Below, in pieces: positions 1 to 7,602 of a DNA stretch of 15,684 bases. The stretch is from Pseudomonadota bacterium. GTDB taxonomy: Bacteria; Pseudomonadota; Gammaproteobacteria; Burkholderiales; Burkholderiaceae_E. Under the pieces are notes generated by a model. It was not told the origin of the DNA, searched no databases, and saw nothing but the letters and a program-made list of their open reading frames with translations. How positions within the stretch are numbered: position 1 is the stretch's first letter; each line of letters starts with the position of its first letter. A program made the translations under genes and the position numbers. The DNA lies in NCBI GenBank assembly GCA_023388075.1, contig JAEWGX010000100.1, positions 1-15,684 of the forward strand, in the 5' to 3' direction.

Positions 1-222
1 GCATCGCGGGCGGGTTGCTCACCGGTTCGGCCGCCATCATTTTCGACGGCATCTACAGCTTCGTCGACGTCATCCTCACCCTGGGCTCGCTCGGCGTGGC
101 CCGGCTCCTGGAGCGGGAACGCAGCGCTCGGTTTCAGTTCGGATACTGGCACCTGGAGCCGATGGTGACCGCGCTCGGCGGCGCGATCCTGACGGTCGCC
201 TGCCCCCAGAAGGCGCGGCGAA

Positions 223-1929
<1,707 letters not shown>

Positions 1930-1931
1930 CG

Positions 1932-2363
1932 TCAGGTCCGACCGGACGACGCGCCGCACGCCTTGCGCGCCTTGACAGCCGACGCTGCCGGGCCTTCCGC
2001 CTCGCGCCGCGGGCGCGCCGGCGCGGCCTTGCGCCCGCGCCCGGCATCGAGCTCCCCCATCACCGCCTTGCGAAAGCCGAACACCCGACGGTCCCCGCCA
2101 AGCGCGACGAGCTCCACGGTTCGTCCCTGGCCCGGCTCGAAGCGAACCGCGGTGCCGGCGGCAATGTCCAGCCGGAAGCCGCGGGTGGGCTCGCGATCGA
2201 ATTCGAGAGCCGGGTTGGCTTCGAAGAAGTGATAGTGCGAGCCGACCTGGATCGGCCGATCGCCTGTATTGGCGACCCGCACGGTCAAGGTGGGCCGCCC
2301 GGCATTGAGCTCGATCTCGCCGTCGGCGACGAGGACTTCGCCTGGAATCATCGCGCGCTGCAT
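1932..2363 (-). CDS. ureB: Urease subunit beta with C-terminal extension
   Basis: UreB is the small structural beta subunit that packs with UreA and UreC in the urease trimer. Residues 5-105 carry the family pattern: MIPGEVLV, a beta-sandwich with NTGDRPIQVGSHYHFFEAN (32-50), ALEFDRE, GFRLDIAAGTAVRFEPG and VFGFRKAVMG. Usual UreB proteins end near residue 101-106; this one runs to 143, adding about 37 residues rich in Arg, Lys, Ala and Pro. The ATG at 2363 has a GAGGGG ribosome-binding site about 6 nt upstream; a second Met at codon 5 is possible. ureC follows after 2 nt. Unlike common loci, ureA is not immediately upstream but lies more than 8 kb away, and the preceding same-strand gene is an unrelated membrane protein. 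Identity is sure; the role of the tail is unknown. Confidence 0.95.
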   Translation of the reverse strand: MQRAMIPGEVLVADGEIELNAGRPTLTVRVANTGDRPIQVGSHYHFFEANPALEFDREPTRGFRLDIAAGTAVRFEPGQGRTVELVALGGDRRVFGFRKAVMGELDAGRGRKAAPARPRREAEGPAASAVKARKACGASSGRT

Positions 2364-2444
2364 CCGTTGCCCCTCATGCGCCGCCGCTGCGCGGCAGTAC
2401 CGCGCATGTTACGTTGCGGCCGGGCGCGTCGGAAGCACGCTGCG

Positions 2445-2469
2445 CTCGTGCCCCAAGGCGGGGCACGAG
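2445..2469 (-). terminator. Strong hairpin, candidate terminator after the membrane-protein operon
   Basis: A perfect 10-bp stem, CTCGTGCCCC (2445-2454) and GGGGCACGAG (2460-2469), encloses the 5-nt loop AAGGC. It sits about 31 nt past the stop of the membrane-protein gene at 2501 and upstream of ureB, so it could end transcription of the ABA4-like operon. No T tract follows on the minus strand, so a factor-dependent terminator, an mRNA-stabilising hairpin or a partial transcription block before ureBC are alternatives. Confidence 0.4.
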
Positions 2470-2500
2470 GACGGCCAGCCGCGGACATACGCTTGGCGCG

Positions 2501-3352
2501 TCAGCCCCGTGCCGCGAGCCCCCAGGCGACCAGCGCCAGGAATACGCCAACGTAGAGCAGCGTTGCCGTCCACACGACCGACCGGGGGCGAGCGACCCGC
2601 CGCGCGACCGCGAGGAAGCCGACCAGCGGAAGCAACTGGGCCGCATGGATGCCGAGGAAGTGAGCCGGGCGCAGGTCGCCACCCTGCAGCCCCCAGCCCA
2701 GGAGTGGCAAGTGCGGGCCGGTGCGGGGAGGTTCCATCCCACTGAGCAGCCCGCCCACGCCGGCGCCGCAGACAAACGTGAGCACGAGCCCGATGATGAC
2801 CGCTTGCCGGTACGCGGCCGGCCGACCGGGATCGCCATGCCGGTACAGCTCCCAGGCAAGCATCGGCTGGGTCGCGGTCAGCAGCGTGGCACCGATCCCC
2901 ATGAGCGCGTACATCGCGAAGTGGAACGGATCGGCGACGTTGTAGTGCGATGCCTGGCCAAGTCCGGCCTGCAGGGTGATGTAGGCAAGCTCGAAGGTGC
3001 CGCTGGCGATCAGGACCCAGACGATCAGGTCGACGGCACGGCCGCGGCGTCGCGATGCCGGCAGATGGCCGATGAACCAGCCCGTGGTGAACGCGAAGAC
3101 CGCGATCGACAGGGCGAACTTCATCGGCTTGATCCAGACGTTGGCGCCCTGCACCGTCCGCTCGTCGATGGCCCAGGCCAACGCCATGGGCAGCAGCAGG
3201 CCAAGCAGCAGTGCGCCGTAGGCGGCCAGCCGCGGTTCGCGCGCGTGGAGTCGTCGCGCCGCGAGGCGCAGCGATCCTCGCTTCCCGGCCGGCGTCCCGG
3301 GCCCGATGGCAATGACGGGCGTCGCGGTCGCAATCGTGTCCGACGTATTCAT
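2501..3352 (-). CDS. Multi-pass membrane protein of unknown function
   Basis: I do not recognise a characterised family. The 283-residue protein has an N-terminal tail rich in Thr, Ala and Arg and about seven hydrophobic helices, near residues 43-62, 77-97, 108-128, 144-164, 183-205, 233-251 and 258-278. Notable conserved-looking pieces are WIKPMKFALSI (73-83) before helix 2, SHYNVADPFHFAMYALMG (135-152) and HFLGIHAAQLLPL (231-243). The last has two histidines one helical turn apart within a membrane helix, suggestive of a cofactor or metal site but not proof. Its ATG overlaps the stop of the upstream ABA4-like gene in an ATGA arrangement, so the two are co-transcribed and translationally coupled. 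It likely acts with that partner in the inner membrane under control of the adjacent TetR-type regulator. The context gives no substrate. Confidence 0.85.
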   Translation of the reverse strand: MNTSDTIATATPVIAIGPGTPAGKRGSLRLAARRLHAREPRLAAYGALLLGLLLPMALAWAIDERTVQGANVWIKPMKFALSIAVFAFTTGWFIGHLPASRRRGRAVDLIVWVLIASGTFELAYITLQAGLGQASHYNVADPFHFAMYALMGIGATLLTATQPMLAWELYRHGDPGRPAAYRQAVIIGLVLTFVCGAGVGGLLSGMEPPRTGPHLPLLGWGLQGGDLRPAHFLGIHAAQLLPLVGFLAVARRVARPRSVVWTATLLYVGVFLALVAWGLAARG

Positions 3353-3828
3353 GGCGTCTCGGCTCCCTGGTTGAAGTGAACGGCTGCCGAAGGCCGGCGC
3401 CAGGCGGCGCGCAGCACGGCATAGGCGAGAAATCCGGCCGGTCCGAAGAGGAAGGTCAGGGCGAGGAGCGGCAGGATCAGCAGGTGCGGCACTCCGAATG
3501 CCCCGGCACGTTCCGCAATCCACGCGCCGACGAACAGGTCGAAGGCGAGGAAGTGCAGCCAGCCGGCAGCGAGCAGCGCAGGCACGTCGAACAGCCGTCC
3601 TACGGCCGCGAGCGAATCGAAGCCGCCGTCGGCCAGGCCGGTGGCGCCGAAGAGCGCGACATACGCCAGCGCAAGGAGGCCCGGCACCAGGCGGCCCGCG
3701 AACCAGCGCGCCCCGGCCGACCAGCGCGACCGGTACGGCGAGGCGGCCAGCGCGAGCCAGCCGATGAGCGCCAGCCGGCCGCCCAGCGTGAACATGGTTT
3801 CCGGATCGAGGAGAAGGGGCGGTGGCAT
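3349..3828 (-). CDS. ABA4-like (DUF4281) membrane protein
   Basis: This 159-residue, four-helix membrane protein matches the ABA4-like/DUF4281 family. Evidence is the N-terminal DPETMFTLGGRLALIGWLAL (8-27) and the signature GWLHFLAFDLFVGAWIAERA (89-108) followed by a PHLLILPLLALTFLFGPAGFL helix pair. In plants ABA4 is needed for neoxanthin formation in carotenoid metabolism; the bacterial members have no function I know of. The ATG at 3828 is preceded by GGAG with a 6-nt spacer. It is the first gene of a two-gene unit, overlapping the next gene by 4 nt, and is divergent from a TetR-type regulator 127 bp away. A carotenoid role cannot be inferred here because no carotenoid gene is in the window. 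Family call fairly sure from the signature; function unknown. Confidence 0.82.
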   Translation of the reverse strand: MPPPLLLDPETMFTLGGRLALIGWLALAASPYRSRWSAGARWFAGRLVPGLLALAYVALFGATGLADGGFDSLAAVGRLFDVPALLAAGWLHFLAFDLFVGAWIAERAGAFGVPHLLILPLLALTFLFGPAGFLAYAVLRAAWRRPSAAVHFNQGAETP

Positions 3829-3867
3829 GGGGTTCTCCAGTGGCCGAGGTGTGCGCCACGGCGAGTT

Positions 3868-3914
3868 ATCTAAACACCGTTCAGATGCACGATACGGTAC
3901 AATCTGAACGCTGT
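3868..3914. promoter_or_regulatory. Candidate TetR operator: 19-bp palindrome plus a repeated arm
   Basis: ATCTAAACACCGTTCAGAT (3868-3886) is a near-perfect palindrome with 8-nt arms (7 of 8 pairs) around ACC, typical in size for a TetR-family operator. Its right arm recurs inverted as ATCTGAACG at 3902-3910; with flanks, ACACCGTTCAGAT (3874-3886) and ATCTGAACGCTGT (3902-3914) match in 12 of 13 positions. The sites lie between the divergent regulator and the ABA4-like gene and overlap the minus-strand promoter, so binding should block that promoter and perhaps the regulator's own. Confidence 0.65.
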
Positions 3915-3917
3915 CAA
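3889..3917 (-). promoter_or_regulatory. Sigma-70-type promoter of the ABA4-like operon
   Basis: On the minus strand a perfect -35 box TTGACA (3917-3912) is followed after exactly 17 nt by TATCGT (3894-3889), matching 4 of 6 -10 positions. The predicted start near 3882 lies inside the operator palindrome, and the second operator arm lies in the spacer. For the plus-strand regulator, TACAAT at 3898-3903 is a possible -10 box but no convincing -35 is seen. Confidence 0.55.
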
Positions 3918-3955
3918 GTCCCTTTCGATCCCCACTTCCGATTCCGATCGCCGCC

Positions 3956-4651
3956 ATGACAACTCGAGCCCCACGCACCCGGCCTCCACGCGCGCAGCCA
4001 CGGGAGGCCTATCACCACGGATCCCTGCGCGAGGCGCTCATCGAGGCATCGGAAGCACTGCTCGCCGAGCGGGGCCTGGAGGGCTTCTCGCTGCGGGAGG
4101 TGGCGCGGCGCTCGGGCGTTTCGCCGGCCGCGCCGGCCCATCACTTCGGCGATGTGGACGGGCTGCTCGCAGCGGTGGCGATCCAGGCCTTCGACGGACT
4201 CACCGCGGCGCTCGAGGCCGGCAACCTGCGCGGCGGCGACGATCCGGTGGCGCGACTGCGCGAGCAGGGCGTGGGCTACGTGAGCTTCGCGCTGAACCAT
4301 CCCGGCCGCTTCAGCCTCATGTTCCGTGCCGGGTTGCACAGGACCGAGGCGCTGCAGCGCAGCGCCCACGCGGCCTTCGAGACGTTGGAGCGGGGGGTGC
4401 GTGATCTCTATCGGGTGCCGCCATCGGCGGCGCTCGACCGCGCGCAATGGAGCTCGCTGATCTCGATCTGGTCGGTGGTGCATGGCTTCGCGCACCTGGC
4501 GCTTGCCGGCCAGTTCGACGGCTTCGGCGCGGGCAAGGCCGACGAGGCCTCGCTTAGAGCTTCGGTCGCGCCAATGCTGCAGGACTTTCTTTCGGCGCTG
4601 CGCCCGGCCGCCCGGCCGCCAGCCCGAACGCATGGGCGTGGCCGATCGTGA
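3956..4651 (+). CDS. TetR/AcrR family transcriptional regulator with WHG-type C-terminal domain
   Basis: This 231-residue protein has a TetR N-terminal DNA-binding domain at about residues 20-75: HHGSLREALIEASEALLAERG, then the helix-turn-helix FSLREVARRSGVSPAAPAHHFGDVDGLL. The C-terminal ligand domain includes HPGRFSLMFR (115-124) and WSVVHGFAHLALAGQF (172-187), which fits the WHG-type TetR ligand domain. It is divergent from the ABA4-like/membrane-protein pair, and the gap between them has a palindrome of the right kind, so it is probably their repressor and possibly autoregulated. The ligand is unknown. It is the only plus-strand gene between urtE and ureB and converges with urtE. There is no sign that it controls the urease genes. 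The N-terminal tail (1-18) is basic and Pro-rich and may be partly untranslated. Confidence 0.9.
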   Translation: MTTRAPRTRPPRAQPREAYHHGSLREALIEASEALLAERGLEGFSLREVARRSGVSPAAPAHHFGDVDGLLAAVAIQAFDGLTAALEAGNLRGGDDPVARLREQGVGYVSFALNHPGRFSLMFRAGLHRTEALQRSAHAAFETLERGVRDLYRVPPSAALDRAQWSSLISIWSVVHGFAHLALAGQFDGFGAGKADEASLRASVAPMLQDFLSALRPAARPPARTHGRGRS

Positions 4652-4700
4652 CGCCACGCGCACTCCACGCTGCCCCCCGAAGGAGGCGCGCCGCGGAGCT

Positions 4701-4720
4701 CATGCGCCGGCGCCCGCATG
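4701..4720. other. Small inverted repeat between convergent regulator and urtE
   Basis: CATGCG (4701-4706) and CGCATG (4715-4720) form a 6-bp stem with an 8-nt loop in the 71-nt gap between the stops of the TetR-type gene and urtE. It could be a weak bidirectional terminator, but it has no T tract, and short GC-rich repeats like this arise by chance. Confidence 0.25.
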
Positions 4721-4722
4721 TC

Positions 4723-5430
4723 TCATACGGCGAGCAGCTCCCGCACGCCGTCCTGCTCCATCCGTTCGCCCTCGCCGGACCGCACCACCTCGCCGCGCTG
4801 GATCACGAAGTAGCGATCCGCCAGCGTCCGCGCGAAGTCGTAGTACTGCTCGACGAGCAGGATCGCCATGGTCCGCTGTTGCGCGAGCGACGCGACGACC
4901 TTCTCGATCTGCTGGATCACGATCGGGCTGATGCCCTCCGTCGGCTCGTCGAGGACGAGCAGCCGGGGGCGGCCGACCAGGGCGCGCGCGATGGCGAGCT
5001 GCTGCTGCTGTCCGCCGGAGAGGTCGCCGCCACGCCGGTTGGCGAACTCCTGCAGCACGGGGAATGTCTCGTAGACCCAGGCGTACGTGGCACCCGGGCC
5101 GTCGCGGCGCTCGCGCGGGGTGGCCTCGACCGCGATCCGCAGGTTCTCCGCCACCGTGAGACGCGGGAAGATCTCCCTTCCCTGGGGAACGTAGCCGATG
5201 CCGGCCCGGGCCCGCTGGTCCGGCCGCAGGCGCGCGAGGTCGTGGCCGTCGAGCAGGATCCGGCCCGACCTCGCCGGAAGCAGCCCCATCAGGCAGCGCA
5301 GCAGCGTCGTCTTGCCCATGCCGTTGCGGCCGAGCAGCGCGGTCACCTTGCCGGACGGCACCTCGAGGGAGACGTCGCGCAGCGTGTGGCTGCCGCCGTA
5401 ATACTGGTTGAGTCGTTCGATCGTCAGCAT
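4723..5430 (-). CDS. urtE: Urea ABC transporter ATP-binding protein UrtE
   Basis: UrtE is one of two ATPases driving high-affinity urea import. The 235-residue protein has the complete ABC set: Walker A GRNGMGKTT (34-42), Q-loop region around YVPQGREIFPRLTV (80-93), signature LSGGQQQQ (137-144), Walker B LLVLDEP (157-163) and a switch His replaced by the VEQYY motif. VPQGREIFPRLTVAEN and LLVEQYYDFA are typical of UrtE and distinguish it from LivF. It begins 7 nt after the urtD stop with no strong ribosome-binding site, so translation is probably coupled. It is the last gene of urtABCDE and converges with the TetR-type gene, so the operon likely ends here. Complete and normal length. Confidence 0.95.
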   Translation of the reverse strand: MLTIERLNQYYGGSHTLRDVSLEVPSGKVTALLGRNGMGKTTLLRCLMGLLPARSGRILLDGHDLARLRPDQRARAGIGYVPQGREIFPRLTVAENLRIAVEATPRERRDGPGATYAWVYETFPVLQEFANRRGGDLSGGQQQQLAIARALVGRPRLLVLDEPTEGISPIVIQQIEKVVASLAQQRTMAILLVEQYYDFARTLADRYFVIQRGEVVRSGEGERMEQDGVRELLAV

Positions 5431-5437
5431 GGCGGCT

Positions 5438-6298
5438 TCAGCGTCCCAGGTAGACCTCGATCACCCGCTCGTCGCCGCGCACCGACGCCATGCTGCCTTC
5501 GGCCAGCACCGAGCCCTCGTGCAGCACCGTCACCTTGCGGGCGATCCGGCTCACGAACTCCATGTCGTGCTCGACCACCACGATGGAATGCGAGCCCTCG
5601 AGGGAGAGGCAGAGCTCCGCGGTGCGATCGGTCTCGGCGTCGGTCATGCCTGCGACCGGCTCGTCTAGCAGGATGAGGCGCGGCTGCTGCACGAGCAGCA
5701 TGCCGATCTCGAGCCACTGCTTCTGGCCGTGCGAGAGGATGCCCGCGGTCCTCCATGCCGCCTCCAGCAGGTTCACTTGAACCAGGGTCTGCTCGATCCG
5801 GTCGAGCTGCTCCGATCCCAGCCTGGCGCGCAGGCTCGCGAAGGGACCCTTGGCGGTGGCGAGGGCGAGCTCCATGTTCTCGAAGACGGTGAGCGTCTCG
5901 AACACCGTCGGGCGCTGGAACTTGCGGCCGATGCCGATCTCCGCGATGCGCGCCTCGTTCAGGCGCGTGAGGTCGATGGTGGCGCCGAAGTGGACGGTAC
6001 CGCGATCCGGCCGCGTCTTGCCGGTGATGCAATCCATCATGGTGGTCTTGCCCGCGCCGTTCGGACCGATGATGCAACGCAGCTCGCCTTCGTCCACCGC
6101 GAGCGAGAGGTTGTTCAGCGCCTTGAAGCCGTCGAACGAGACGGTCACGCCGTCGATGTAGAGGATCGGGCCGTGGGTGGTGTCGACGCCCTCGCCCGCC
6201 AGGTGTCCGAGCGCGGGCACCGCGCCCTCGCCGGCACGGGCGCGCGTCGGGCGGGCAGCCGGACGCGCCGGCCCCGCCACCGGCCGTTCGGCGATCAC
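5438..6298 (-). CDS. urtD: Urea ABC transporter ATP-binding protein UrtD
   Basis: UrtD is the second ATPase of the urea importer. The 286-residue protein has Walker A GPNGAGKTT (78-86), IGRKFQRPTVFETLTVFEN (123-141), signature LSHGQKQWLEIGM (188-200), Walker B LILLDEP (208-214) and switch HD in VVEHDMEFV (241-249). GILSHGQKQWLEIGMLL and DEPVAGMTD are characteristic of UrtD. The start is GTG at 6298: it overlaps the urtC TGA (GTGA) and has GGAGG 7 nt upstream. No ATG exists between there and the conserved domain. This start gives about 43 Ala/Pro/Arg-rich residues before the ABC domain at HGPILYIDGVTVSF, somewhat more than many family members; GTG codons further in could be used instead. urtE follows after 7 nt. 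Confidence 0.93.
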   Translation of the reverse strand: MIAERPVAGPARPAARPTRARAGEGAVPALGHLAGEGVDTTHGPILYIDGVTVSFDGFKALNNLSLAVDEGELRCIIGPNGAGKTTMMDCITGKTRPDRGTVHFGATIDLTRLNEARIAEIGIGRKFQRPTVFETLTVFENMELALATAKGPFASLRARLGSEQLDRIEQTLVQVNLLEAAWRTAGILSHGQKQWLEIGMLLVQQPRLILLDEPVAGMTDAETDRTAELCLSLEGSHSIVVVEHDMEFVSRIARKVTVLHEGSVLAEGSMASVRGDERVIEVYLGR

Positions 6299-7602
6299 TT
6301 GCCGCCCTCCGGGGCGAGGCGCGACGGTCCGTGGACCGGCCCGGCCGCAGGCGGCGCCGGCACCACCGACGATGCCGGCGAGACAGGCGCAACGCCGGCA
6401 TCGGGATCGGCAGCGGCTGGCGCGACTGCGCCGGCTGCCACTGGCGCGCCGGGGCGTGCCTCGCGGCGCGCCTGCTGCCAGGCGGCCAGCGAGCCGTAGA
6501 TGCCGCGCGGCAGGAACATGGTGACCAGGACGAACAGCAGGCCCAGGAAGAACAGCCAGTAGTCGGGAACGGTCATCGTGAAGAAGCTCTTCGCGCCGTT
6601 CACCAGGAACGCGCCCAGGATCGGACCGAGCAGCGTGCCGCGGCCGCCCACCGCGGTCCAGATGGCCACCTCGATCGAGCTCGCCGGCGACATCTCGGAG
6701 GGATTGATGATGCCGACGATCGGCACGTAGAGCGCGCCCGCGAGGCCGCTGATGACGGCGGCGAGCGTCCACACCGAGAGCTTGTAGCCGAGCGTGTCGT
6801 AGCCGCAGAAGCGCAGGCGGGACTCCGAGTCGCGGATCGCCTGCAGGATGCGGCCGAACTTGCCGGCCACCAGCCAGCGCGATCCGACGAGCACGAGCAG
6901 CAAGGCGAGCACCGCGACCGCCAGGATGGTGGCCTTGGTCGCCGGCTCCGTGATGCGCCACCCGAGGATGGTCTTGAAATCGGTGAAGCCGTTGTTGCCG
7001 CCGAAGCCGGTCTCGTTGCGGAAGAAGAGCAGCATGAAGGCGAAGGTGAGCGCCTGCGTGATGATCGAGAAGTACACGCCCTTGATTCGCGAGCGGAAGG
7101 CGAAGTAGCCGAACACGAAGGCGAGCAGGCCGGGGGCCGCAACCACCAGGAACAGCGCCCAGGCGAAGTGGTCGGTGCCGGCCCAGTGCCAGGGGAAGTC
7201 CTTCCAGTCGAGGAACACCATGAAGTCGGGCAGGTGGCTGCCGTACTGCCCTTCCCTGCCGATCCCGCGCATCAGGTACATGCCGAAGGCATAGCCGCCC
7301 AGCGCGAAGAATAGGCTCTGGCCGAGGCTCAGGATGCCGGTGTAGCCCCAGATCAGGTCCATGGCGACCGCGACCATCGCGTAGCAGGTGAACTTGCCGA
7401 GCAGCGTGATCGCGTAGGAATCCGGCCAGAACGGCGAATCCTGCGGCAGCGTCGCATGCAGGACCGGCACGACCACGCCCGCGGCCAGGAACACCGCGAG
7501 GATCGCCGTCCATTGCAGCGGCGAGAAGAGCCGGACCCGCGGCGGCACGAGCCCGACGCCCGCCGAAGCAGCCGCCCGTGGCTGGCGCGACGTGGCCGTC
7601 AT
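6295..7602 (-). CDS. urtC: Urea ABC transporter permease UrtC
   Basis: UrtC is one of the two permeases of the urea importer, of the LivM type. The 435-residue protein has about ten hydrophobic segments from residue ~30 to ~375. It contains the family pattern DLIWGYTGILSLGQSLFFALGGYAFGMYLM (near 82-111), RSRIKGVYFSIITQALTFAFMLLFF, GGNNGFTDF, the LivM-like loop RILQAIRDSESRLRFCGYDTLGYKL and EVAIWTAVGGRGTLLGPILGA. The ATG at 7602 overlaps the urtB stop (ATGA), and the stop overlaps the urtD GTG, so the three are tightly coupled. About 58 C-terminal residues form an Ala/Pro/Gly-rich tail without helices that most UrtC proteins lack; it is probably a disordered cytoplasmic or periplasmic tail. 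Otherwise a standard member. Confidence 0.95.
   Translation of the reverse strand: MTATSRQPRAAASAGVGLVPPRVRLFSPLQWTAILAVFLAAGVVVPVLHATLPQDSPFWPDSYAITLLGKFTCYAMVAVAMDLIWGYTGILSLGQSLFFALGGYAFGMYLMRGIGREGQYGSHLPDFMVFLDWKDFPWHWAGTDHFAWALFLVVAAPGLLAFVFGYFAFRSRIKGVYFSIITQALTFAFMLLFFRNETGFGGNNGFTDFKTILGWRITEPATKATILAVAVLALLLVLVGSRWLVAGKFGRILQAIRDSESRLRFCGYDTLGYKLSVWTLAAVISGLAGALYVPIVGIINPSEMSPASSIEVAIWTAVGGRGTLLGPILGAFLVNGAKSFFTMTVPDYWLFFLGLLFVLVTMFLPRGIYGSLAAWQQARREARPGAPVAAGAVAPAAADPDAGVAPVSPASSVVPAPPAAGPVHGPSRLAPEGGK

Noticed and set aside
2394..2434. Possible sigma-70 promoter for ureB (TTCCGA, 17 nt, TAACAT on the minus strand)
   Set aside because: Only 3 of 6 and 4 of 6 positions match consensus, no better than expected by chance, so it was not listed as a feature.
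3898..3903. TACAAT as the -10 box of the TetR-type gene
   Set aside because: The box itself is good, but no -35 box is found at 16-18 nt. It is mentioned only as a possibility in the promoter entry.
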